Assembly: GCA_007134625.1 (NCBI GenBank) | Contig: SLKL01000227.1 | Location: forward strand, 1 to 5,883 | Origin: Saprospiraceae bacterium | GTDB lineage: Bacteria > Bacteroidota > Bacteroidia > Chitinophagales > Saprospiraceae | Direction: 5' to 3' | DNA: 5,883 nucleotides | Shown: positions 1 through 5,190 of the stretch, piece by piece | Layout of the letters: each line of letters begins with the position of its first letter | Numbering within the stretch: the first letter of the stretch is position 1 | The notes under the pieces: model-generated | Database searches by the model: none | Told to the model about the DNA's origin: nothing | The model's input: the letters and a program-made list of their open reading frames with translations, nothing else | Program-made: the position numbers and the translations under genes

Positions 1-1056
1 AAGTAAGAACAAGAAAATTGGCAGGTAGAAAGTATCCATAAAATAGTACTCGTGTGCAACAAACTGTCGCGCCATCAGTATAAAATACAATACAGCCCCT
101 GAAAAGCTAATGAAGACATGAAGCAAGATCTGTTTCTCCGTAAACCTGAATTGTTTTTGTCTAATAGCAGAAAATGAAACAGAGGCGATTGCAATAATCA
201 GAAGATAGTAATGATAAATTGAAAAGAGCTGAAATGTCCACCTTTCTCTTACGAGACTAAAAGTTTTCACTAACTCTTCAAAACTACGTGCCGGTAATAG
301 ATAAGTTAAAAACTGAGTTCCATAGGTGTTGTTGAGATAGGCCTTATAAAGATTGTATGAAATTACAGCTCCATAAGCCAGAGAAAAAGCGATGACATGG
401 TTCCAATTTACCTTTTTTCCCTTTACATAAACCCACAATTCCTGAAGTAAAATAGCAAACAAGAAGATATTAAAGGGTGTCCTTGTTAAGGCCGCTAAAG
501 TCATAAATAAAATGGCATAATAAAAGTCACTGTAGTGGTTTGCCTTTTTAAATCTAAAGTAGAAATAGTAGGCTATTATAGCTGTTGAAAAGCCGGTAGA
601 AGAAGGAATAAAACCCGCTTGATAATAGGTTATTATGGGACAAGTAAACACAAAAATAACGAGCACCAAACCCTTTAATTTTGATCCGGTGATTTCATTG
701 GTCAGTCGAAATAAGAAGAGATAGCCAATAAAGCTAAAAAACAAAGTATAAACTCTGAATACAATGGGCGAATCTGTTCCGATCGCTTTCATTATTAATG
801 CTACTAAAAATTCATGTATGGGCAAATCGACCCCTGTAACCCCATCAACAGTTGAAAGGTTATAAGTTTGGGGTTTGAAAAAATTGAAACCCTCCTGTAA
901 AAACATTAAAGCAATTGCGTATCTGTCAGATTGTGTCCATGCGTGTATGTGAGACGGAAAGTAAGAAATAGTTTCGGAGTAAAAATAAATGCTGAGACCA
1001 ATTAACACCATTACAAACAGAATGTAAAAGCCGATGTTATTTAAATTATTGGTCAT
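1..1056 (-). CDS. GT-C type membrane glycosyltransferase-like protein (PMT/ArnT-like), partial
   Basis: This reading frame is open from an ATG at 1056 to the left edge, giving 352 residues without a stop; the C-terminus lies outside the window. The protein is strongly hydrophobic, with about ten likely membrane spans (for example near residues 8-25, 99-118, 126-145, 178-195, 196-212, 220-238, 276-297, 308-328 and 340 onward). The first span is followed by an extracytoplasmic loop containing HAWTQSDRYA (residues 39-48), then GVDLPIHEF (75-83). A loop after a late span carries HEYYFMD (335-341). This arrangement, with an acidic residue (Asp44) in the first loop, fits lipid-phosphate-sugar dependent GT-C enzymes of the GT39/PMT/ArnT type, which move sugars onto acceptors at the outer face of the inner membrane. 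The family call rests on topology and remembered motif resemblance; donor and acceptor are unknown. It lies 105 bases downstream of the barrel-protein gene on the same strand. It could also be an uncharacterised GT-C fold protein. Confidence 0.75.
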   Translation of the reverse strand, partial: MTNNLNNIGFYILFVMVLIGLSIYFYSETISYFPSHIHAWTQSDRYAIALMFLQEGFNFFKPQTYNLSTVDGVTGVDLPIHEFLVALIMKAIGTDSPIVFRVYTLFFSFIGYLFLFRLTNEITGSKLKGLVLVIFVFTCPIITYYQAGFIPSSTGFSTAIIAYYFYFRFKKANHYSDFYYAILFMTLAALTRTPFNIFLFAILLQELWVYVKGKKVNWNHVIAFSLAYGAVISYNLYKAYLNNTYGTQFLTYLLPARSFEELVKTFSLVRERWTFQLFSIYHYYLLIIAIASVSFSAIRQKQFRFTEKQILLHVFISFSGAVLYFILMARQFVAHEYYFMDTFYLPIFLFLL

Positions 1057-1135
1057 TTCAAATGTAGCATTTTTTCAGAAAGCCTGTAATTTTTCCACCA
1101 ATTATTGAGTCCAATTCTAAAACCCCTTTCTCATA

Positions 1136-1160
1136 ATAATGAGTATAAATTTCTCATTAT
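1136..1160 (-). other. AT-rich inverted repeat just after the barrel-protein stop codon
   Basis: ATAATGAG (1136-1143) pairs perfectly with CTCATTAT (1153-1160) around a 9-base loop. On the minus strand it begins one base after the stop codon of the 1162-1842 gene. A second CTCAT at 1130-1134 can pair instead with ATGAG at 1139-1143, so two mutually exclusive hairpins are possible. No T-run follows on the minus strand, so a classical intrinsic terminator is not supported. It may be a 3' end stabiliser, a weak terminator or chance in AT-rich DNA. Confidence 0.35.
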
Positions 1161-1161
1161 G

Positions 1162-1842
1162 TCATTGTGCTAAATTTCTTTCAATTGAATATTTATTTAT
1201 TTTAAATCTCACTCCAAATGAAAACAGAGATCCTCTCCCTTCTTCATTATTAAGAAATAGCCTTCTGTACCCAACAAACACATCTATAAAGTTATTAGTT
1301 ATGGAGGGGTCATATCTTGGTGGTGTAAATTGACTTGTAAATTGATAGGTAGAAAATCTGGGTTCCCCAATCCGAATTGAACGGGAGAATTCGATTTGAG
1401 GAATAAATCCATGATAACCACCTATTCTATCTCCGTCTTTTCTGTGTAACAGCCATCCGTAATTCAAGCCTATAGTTGCCGTAAAGTGAGATTGATGCGG
1501 GTCGCCAATAAGCTGACCATAATAGGGTCCAAAAAACAATGTAGCCGGACTACTATAATGCTCAAAATCAGGAGGAATGGAGAATTCCATTACTTTATTT
1601 GACATTATAACATTCATATTAAATCCGAAAAGGTGCTGATTTCTCCCATAAGCAAAATACATATCAAGAGCACCCCCGTGTTTTGTAAAATTAGATACTT
1701 CGCCATTAAAGTTATTGTAGGATAAGCCAATTTGGATTTGTTGATACCTATTTAGCGAATCCATAGCAATATTTTCATATTGGGCATGGAGGATTAAAGG
1801 AGAAAAAAGTAAAACTAAAATTAATGACCTTATCATATTCAT
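1162..1842 (-). CDS. exported outer-membrane beta-barrel-like protein, unknown function
   Basis: This is a 226-residue protein with a clear signal peptide: a basic start (MNMIR), a hydrophobic core LILVLLFSPLIL and a likely cleavage after HA at residue 20, leaving a mature N-terminus QYEN. The mature part is rich in aromatic residues, Gly and alternating polar/hydrophobic stretches (GALDMYFAYGRNQHLFGFNMNV, here near residues 57-78, then ATIGLNYGWLL, FIDVFVGYRRLFL and FSFGVRFKINKYSI). Such stretches are typical of outer-membrane beta strands. I do not recognise a specific family, and the last residues (NLAQ) are not the classic C-terminal Phe signature. The start at 1842 is the first ATG; an ATG two codons in (1836) is equally possible and would not alter the signal peptide. 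The gene is 155 bases downstream of the thioredoxin-like gene and precedes the GT-C protein on the same strand. It may act in envelope structure or transport, which is inference only. Confidence 0.7.
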   Translation of the reverse strand: MNMIRSLILVLLFSPLILHAQYENIAMDSLNRYQQIQIGLSYNNFNGEVSNFTKHGGALDMYFAYGRNQHLFGFNMNVIMSNKVMEFSIPPDFEHYSSPATLFFGPYYGQLIGDPHQSHFTATIGLNYGWLLHRKDGDRIGGYHGFIPQIEFSRSIRIGEPRFSTYQFTSQFTPPRYDPSITNNFIDVFVGYRRLFLNNEEGRGSLFSFGVRFKINKYSIERNLAQ

Positions 1843-1881
1843 GAGTTCTAAACCAAAAACCTGTTGTTTAATCCATTTTAT

Positions 1882-1898
1882 TTTATCGACATTTATCG
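1882..1898. promoter_or_regulatory. direct repeat TTTATCG x2 at 10-base spacing, possible operator
   Basis: TTTATCG occurs at 1882-1888 and again at 1892-1898, exactly 10 bases apart (about one helical turn), 40-56 bases upstream of the start of the barrel-protein gene. Two copies on the same DNA face near a promoter could be a regulator site. With only two 7-base AT-rich copies, chance is a real alternative, and no regulator is known. Confidence 0.25.
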
Positions 1899-1997
1899 CT
1901 CTAACTTAGCTTAAGAAGTCATTATTTTTTGCTATCTCCATTGACTGATATTTCCAATAACAACATATTTAAAATAAATAAGCCATGTCCCACCAAC

Positions 1998-2429
1998 TCA
2001 TCGGGTTTGAAATACAGTCTCTCCCAATGCCTTCCTGGCCTCCAGAATTAAAGCATTGGGACTACGGTAGCCGATTGCCCTATGCGTTTCGTTACCCTCA
2101 AAATCCAGAAAAATAATACCCGGATGGGTCCTGACATTATACTTTCTGTTGGCTCGGACACCCTCTACACTCATGGAGTTGATTTTTAGGGAAAGGAAAT
2201 TTTCATTAAAATACCGTCCAACTCTTTCATTGGGATAAGTATCGTTTTCCATCCTTTCACAATTGGGACAGCTGTCAATTCTGAAAATCAACATAATCGG
2301 CTTCTCCTGCTCCTTTGCCATTTCAAGTACTTCGGCATAAGTTTTATCTAAAAATTGAATACCATTGTCTCCTGACACAGAATCATGACTGAAAAAGGAA
2401 AGCAAACTGATGAAATATAAAAGTATCAT
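1998..2429 (-). CDS. exported thioredoxin-fold protein with CPNC motif
   Basis: This is a 143-residue protein. The N-terminus (MILLYFISLLSFFSHDSVSG) is a short hydrophobic export signal lacking the usual basic start, so it may be uncleaved or weakly recognised. The rest has thioredoxin order: helix TYAEVLEMAKEQEKP (30-44), strand IMLIFRI (45-51), active site CPNC (54-57) starting the next helix, strand FLSLKIN (78-84), then the expected cis-proline loop THPG (101-104, Pro103) and strand IIFLDFEG (105-112). It resembles the thioredoxin_7/DUF255-like group, in which a K-P-I-(M/L)-(L/V)-x-F lead-in precedes CxxC, more than a TlpA resident of a respiratory operon. The expected role is disulfide exchange or reductase chemistry outside the cytoplasm; the partner is unknown. 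The ATG at 2429 is preceded by an A/T-rich stretch without a Shine-Dalgarno, as is common in this phylum. Neighbours on both sides are exported or membrane proteins, but the gaps of 155 and 266 bases suggest separate transcription. Confidence 0.85.
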   Translation of the reverse strand: MILLYFISLLSFFSHDSVSGDNGIQFLDKTYAEVLEMAKEQEKPIMLIFRIDSCPNCERMENDTYPNERVGRYFNENFLSLKINSMSVEGVRANRKYNVRTHPGIIFLDFEGNETHRAIGYRSPNALILEARKALGETVFQTR

Positions 2430-2505
2430 TTTTGATTTTTTTTATAAAGGTAAAAAAACTATAGATTTCAGGAATAACAACACTTTTTTAATTAGTCCAA
2501 ATCAG

Positions 2506-2616
2506 CTAAGTTTTATAATGAACTGATCTTTTGGATAGCGACGAATTAATGGTATTGAGAGCTCGCCCTGTCAAGCTTACACCTTTCACCCACCAACCTA
2601 GTTGGGGGCAGGCTTT
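2506..2616 (-). other. GC-rich island with a start-less 36-codon open frame, possible repeat or gene remnant
   Basis: Within the AT-rich 266-base gap between two genes, 2561-2613 is about 60 percent G+C (32 of 53 bases). It contains a small dyad CCAAC-cta-GTTGG at 2594-2606. On the minus strand 36 sense codons run to a TAG at 2508-2506, including a segment reading GVSLTGRALNTINSSLSKR, but there is no ATG and a stop lies just upstream (2619-2617). The abrupt composition change and protein-like reading suggest a fragment of a dispersed element or of a decayed gene rather than a working gene. Confidence 0.35.
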
Positions 2617-2695
2617 TTAACGAAATTGGATCACCATCTTTTAATAATGATAATTTTTTCAAGTAGCTGAATTCTCTTTATTGCAGGATTTATTC

Positions 2696-2947
2696 TTAGT
2701 TCTCAGGTTTCTCTTGTTCTTCTGCATCCTCGAACTCCTTTTCTTCTATTTTATCGCGTGTTAGCTTTTTCACATAAAAAAACAAGAAGACAATCAGCAA
2801 TATCGGAAAAACTATAAAAACGATGATGTTTCCAAATGTCCATTGAACCGGTCCTGCGTCTCTGGGTATATTTCTGGCAGCCTGAGAAAAAACCTCCGCA
2901 GCAGAAAAGACGAATAACAAAAGGAGATAAAGTGCTTTATTTTTCAT
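2696..2947 (-). CDS. small single-span membrane protein with acidic tail, unknown function
   Basis: This 83-residue protein starts at an ATG that is the first gene base left of the divergent gap. It has a signal-peptide-like N-terminus (MKNK, then a hydrophobic stretch, with likely processing around VFSQ, residues 19-22). A short extracytoplasmic stretch with RNIPRDAGPVQW (25-36) follows, then a strong membrane span (41-59), a basic stop-transfer KKLTRDK (60-66), and a highly charged cytoplasmic tail EEKEFEDAEEQEKPEN. The positive-inside rule puts the C-terminus in the cytoplasm. The coherent signal/span/tail layout supports a real gene despite its size. I do not recognise a named family. It is transcribed away from pdxA across a 477-base gap, and the next gene downstream is the thioredoxin-like one. 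Roles such as a small membrane adaptor are possible but unsupported. Confidence 0.8.
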   Translation of the reverse strand: MKNKALYLLLLFVFSAAEVFSQAARNIPRDAGPVQWTFGNIIVFIVFPILLIVFLFFYVKKLTRDKIEEKEFEDAEEQEKPEN

Positions 2948-3111
2948 TGCTCAAGAATATGTTTACAATTAGAATGTCAAAACATCAGTATTTGTTTCAA
3001 TAACAAAGACATATAAGGACTAAAGATAAGCATCTTGATATACGAACCTCGCCGCTCTTTACATAACGACAAGCAAGGAATTTAGCAAATTGCTGAGGGG
3101 GAAACACTTAC

Positions 3112-3131
3112 GGTCGTTGCATGCAACGACC
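3112..3131. repeat. perfect 20-base palindrome, probable dispersed palindromic element
   Basis: The half-site GGTCGTTGCA is followed immediately by its exact reverse complement TGCAACGACC, with no mismatch and no spacer. It is GC-richer than its surroundings. Flanking bases do not extend the pairing. It resembles the REP-like palindromes with a GTTGCATGCAAC core seen between genes of various bacteria (from memory). A dimeric regulator site serving the divergent promoters is the other reading. Confidence 0.6.
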
Positions 3132-3176
3132 CCACAGGTATAAAATTAGAATTCAGATCAATATTCCAAAATTTGC

Positions 3177-3212
3177 AATCTGAAATCATCTAATCAGTAA
3201 TCCCAGATCGAT
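3177..3212. repeat. degenerate 7-base-period array, AATC-led units
   Basis: AATCTGA (3177-3183), AATCATCT (3184-3191, one base longer), AATCAGT (3192-3198), AATCCCA (3199-3205) and GATCGAT (3206-3212) follow one another without gaps. Four of five units open with AATC and the fifth with GATC. Similar units (AAATCAG, AAATCTT) occur at 5109-5122. The array is noncoding; its function is unknown. Confidence 0.45.
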
Positions 3213-3270
3213 AAAAATTCAACTTTCAATTGATTCCCTCTAGCTTCACAAACCTTGTTATTCCCATGCG

Positions 3271-3360
3271 CACTTCCATTTTAAAAACCTCAACTTCTCA
3301 ACCTTTAAACTAATAATCTCCTAAACCATTAAACTCCTCAATTAAAATCCCTCCCAAAAA
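3271..3360. repeat. 90-base G-free tract with 8-base periodicity
   Basis: The plus strand has no G from 3271 to 3360. Inside it, seven consecutive 8-base units can be laid out from 3287 to 3342: ACCTCAAC, TTCTCAAC, CTTTAAAC, TAATAATC, TCCTAAAC, CATTAAAC, TCCTCAAT. Most end in AAC, with T or A/C before. It sits 29-119 bases upstream of the possible pdxA promoter. It looks like a degenerated short tandem array rather than coding sequence. Confidence 0.5.
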
Positions 3361-3388
3361 GAAAACTTTTCATGTTGTCAATAATGCT

Positions 3389-3396
3389 TAATTTAG
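3389..3396 (+). promoter_or_regulatory. possible pdxA promoter -7 element
   Basis: TAATTTAG matches the Bacteroidota -7 consensus TAnnTTTG at five of six defined positions. A start about 7 bases downstream would leave a leader of roughly 20 bases before the ATG at 3425. A convincing -33 TTTG at the right distance is not visible (only TTTT near 3367), so this is weak. Confidence 0.3.
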
Positions 3397-3424
3397 CCTT
3401 TTGAAAAAAATTAATGATCCAAGC

Positions 3425-4492
3425 ATGGAAGAGAAGATAAAATTAGGGATATCGATTGGCGATTTCAATGGAATAGGAATGGAAATCATCATCAAATCCG
3501 TATCCAATCCATTGATTATGAAGAACTGCATTCCGGTACTTTACGGTTCTTCGAAGGTGGTGGCTTACCATAAAAACATAGTGGAAGACGTCAATTTTCA
3601 ATATCAGAACCAACGGACTGCGGAACGACTGAATAGCGAAAAAGTGAATATCGTCAATGTCTGGAATGAAGCTCCAAATATCAGCCTAGGGAAAGCAACT
3701 GAAGAAAGCGGAAAATATGCCATCCTCTCATTAGAGGCTGCAGTAAATGATCTAAAAGCGGGTTTAATTGATGTTTTGGTCACTGCACCGGTCAATAAGC
3801 AAGCGCTAAAAATGGCGGGTTTCAGGTATCCGGGTCACACGGAATATCTTACAGACCAATTGGGCGAAAGATCACTCATGCTCATGGTAAGCGAAGAGAT
3901 GAAATTGGGCGTAGTCACCGGACATGTGCCCTTGAAAGAGGTAAGAGACATCATTACCAAAGAACTGATCACAGAAAAACTCGACATACTGAATGAAACC
4001 TTGCAAAAAGATTTTGGCAAGGAGAGGCCACTGATTGCTGTTTTGGGACTCAATCCACATGCTGGAGAAGAGGGAACTATCGGGGATGAAGAGGATACCA
4101 CTATCCGCCCGGTAATTATTGAAGCAAAGAAAAAAGGACAAATGGTTATGGGACCTTTTTCTGCTGATGGATTTTTTGGAAGTGGTGCTTACAAGAAATT
4201 TGATGGAATTCTGGCGATGTATCACGATCAGGGACTGATTCCATTTAAAGCGCTTTCTTTTGGACATGGCGTAAATTATACCTCAGGCCTGGATTACATC
4301 CGCACTTCACCCGACCACGGAACCGCATACGAAATTGCAGGAAAAAATCAAGCTAACAGTCAATCGATGGTCAGAGCAATATTCAATGCTATTGACATCT
4401 ACAGACACAGGAGCAAATATCTGGAATACAGTAAGGATCCAATAAAAAAAGAACCAAAACCATCGGAAGAAGAGGATGGGACCTCCACGTAA
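3425..4492 (+). CDS. pdxA: 4-hydroxythreonine-4-phosphate dehydrogenase
   Basis: PdxA oxidises 4-phosphohydroxy-L-threonine with NAD+. The product decarboxylates to 3-amino-1-hydroxyacetone 1-phosphate, which PdxJ condenses with deoxyxylulose 5-phosphate to pyridoxine 5'-phosphate (cytoplasmic, DXP-dependent vitamin B6 route). From the ATG at 3425 the protein has 355 residues, close to the usual size. Family motifs run in order: GISIGDFNGIG (8-18), TAPVNK (120-125), GHTEYL (137-142), GHVPL (166-170), GLNPHAGEEG (208-217), GPFSAD (243-248), AMYHDQG (264-270) and RTSPDHGTA (293-301). His167, His212 and His267 match the three metal-binding histidines of the E. coli enzyme, so it should be active. 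A TTG at 3401 could add 8 residues (TTG read as Met, then KKINDPS), but the ATG places GISIGD at the expected distance and is preferred. The C-terminal KKEPKPSEEEDGTST is a charged extra tail. It stands alone, divergent from the small membrane gene and convergent with the amidase. Confidence 0.95.
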   Translation: MEEKIKLGISIGDFNGIGMEIIIKSVSNPLIMKNCIPVLYGSSKVVAYHKNIVEDVNFQYQNQRTAERLNSEKVNIVNVWNEAPNISLGKATEESGKYAILSLEAAVNDLKAGLIDVLVTAPVNKQALKMAGFRYPGHTEYLTDQLGERSLMLMVSEEMKLGVVTGHVPLKEVRDIITKELITEKLDILNETLQKDFGKERPLIAVLGLNPHAGEEGTIGDEEDTTIRPVIIEAKKKGQMVMGPFSADGFFGSGAYKKFDGILAMYHDQGLIPFKALSFGHGVNYTSGLDYIRTSPDHGTAYEIAGKNQANSQSMVRAIFNAIDIYRHRSKYLEYSKDPIKKEPKPSEEEDGTST

Positions 4493-4641
4493 GTTTATGA
4501 TAAGGTCTAATTATCAAAATCAAGATTGGTTTATTGTCCCGACAGTTTTGATTCTATAAGATTACTGTTCATAAAAAAGCCTTTTGCTTCACTGAACACT
4601 TTTAATACTACTGCAACAATCGGACCACCTTTATAGTTCCG

Positions 4642-4664
4642 AGAAAAACATATGGTGTTTTTCT
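4642..4664. terminator. AT-rich hairpin, candidate bidirectional terminator
   Basis: AGAAAAACA (4642-4650) pairs perfectly with TGTTTTTCT (4656-4664) around a TATGG loop. It lies about 150 bases after the pdxA stop, in a convergent gap. The stem itself supplies A-runs and T-runs on both strands, but it has few G-C pairs, so its strength as a terminator is doubtful. Confidence 0.3.
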
Positions 4665-4763
4665 TTAAATTATAGCCAACTTACAATCAAACACAATTGA
4701 AAGTCAATGACTTAAAAAAAATATTATTTTTTGGAGAAAAAATCACAGATCGATTCAAGTGAG

Positions 4764-4797
4764 GTCTATGCTAAGCAATAAATTTATTGTAATAGAC
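4764..4797. repeat. nested imperfect hairpin around a 14-base palindrome
   Basis: An outer stem GTCTAT (4764-4769) / ATAGAC (4792-4797) encloses the perfect palindrome CAATAAATTTATTG (4776-4789), with an asymmetric 6/2 internal loop. Thirteen bases of the core (CAATAAATTTATT) recur at 5183-5195 across the stop codon of the amidase gene, preceded in both cases by CTAA. Function unknown. Confidence 0.4.
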
Positions 4798-5014
4798 GCA
4801 TAAATGATATTAGAAATAACTTAAGGATTTCATGATATTTCTATAATCCCGTTATTCATGCATTCTTCTTAGTTTTTTTGATTGAAGAATCCCGTCTTGT
4901 CTTTTTAAAAATTGAAGGTGAGAGGACAAGCAAATACCACCGATTTTTAATTTAAAAAGTTTCTGTTTATTTATTGTAGGTTTGATTTCTTGTTTTCGTT
5001 CCACACTAACACTT

Positions 5015-5056
5015 CTAAAATCGCATATCGTTAATCGGTGTTCGGTGTTCAATTTA
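5015..5056. repeat. degenerate 7-base-period array, CGnnnnT units
   Basis: Units start with C at exact 7-base steps: CTAAAAT (5015), CGCATAT (5022), CGTTAAT (5029), CGGTGTT (5036), CGGTGTT (5043), CAATTTA (5050). Two neighbours are identical, and four match CGnnnnT. It lies in the convergent gap and overlaps an accidental open frame. The type resembles the array upstream of pdxA in period but not in sequence. Confidence 0.45.
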
Positions 5057-5190
5057 TGAATTAAGGTATCCAAAAATTCGGCTATTAGTTCACCTTTTCT
5101 AGCCTTTCAAATCAGAAATCTTTAAACATTTAGTTAAAACCAATAGTGCTCTAAGTTTTGAATTTTGATTTATAGCCTAATCCAATAAAT

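Larger units (their letters stand above)
2948..3424. other. gene-free divergent intergenic region with palindrome and short-period arrays
   Basis: I see no credible coding frame here. The gap separates the small membrane protein (minus) from pdxA (plus) and should hold both promoters. Visible contents in order are a small dyad AGCAA-a-TTGCT (3084-3094), the perfect palindrome at 3112-3131, a run of AATC-led 7-base units (3177-3212), a G-free stretch with 8-base periodicity (3271-3360) and a possible pdxA promoter (3389-3396). Confidence 0.7.
4493..5190. other. gene-free convergent intergenic region rich in AT dyads
   Basis: This 698-base stretch lies between the 3' ends of pdxA and the amidase gene. 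I see no coding frame with protein-like composition; the longest open frame (minus, 4852-5073) overlaps a short-period array and looks accidental. It holds several AT-rich inverted repeats (4642-4664, 4701-4713, 4716-4732, 4764-4797, and 4862-4868 pairing with 4884-4890), a repeated CAATAAATTTATT (4776 and 5183) and a 7-base-period array (5015-5056). Transcription from both sides should end here. Confidence 0.65.

Noticed and set aside
1139..1333. A 64-codon plus-strand open frame
   Set aside because: It is antisense to the 3' part of the barrel-protein gene, starts inside an inverted repeat and has no protein-like features.
2454..2461. TAGTTTTT on the minus strand as a promoter for the thioredoxin-like gene
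   Set aside because: It lacks the final G of TAnnTTTG, and the only upstream TTG is at a poor distance; low-complexity T-runs make the match uninformative.
2948..3000. TTTG and TGTTTTG on the minus strand as a promoter for the small membrane gene
   Set aside because: The spacing of about 19 is right but the -7 element lacks the TA, so the match is to the TTTG part only.
3112..3360. CRISPR-like array upstream of pdxA
   Set aside because: There is only one palindrome, and the repeated units are 7-8 bases with no conserved repeat of CRISPR length and no spacers.
3604..4267. Several minus-strand open frames opposite pdxA
   Set aside because: They are reverse-strand shadows of a strongly conserved enzyme gene, with Ser/Phe-rich readings and no family motifs.
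4513..4552. ATCAAAA / TTTTGAT inverted repeat shortly after the pdxA stop as its terminator
   Set aside because: The stem has 7 mostly A-T pairs with a 26-base loop and no following T-run, so it is too weak to call.
4701..4732. AAGTCA-a-TGACTT dyad followed by an A8/T6 palindrome as a terminator
   Set aside because: The stem is only about 5 pairs with a 3-base loop, and the following tract begins with A rather than T on the plus strand; AT-rich DNA gives such dyads easily.
4852..5073. A 73-codon minus-strand open frame in the convergent gap
   Set aside because: Its composition is Lys-rich with no domain, signal or membrane pattern, and its N-terminal half lies over the 7-base-period array (5015-5056), which explains the open frame.
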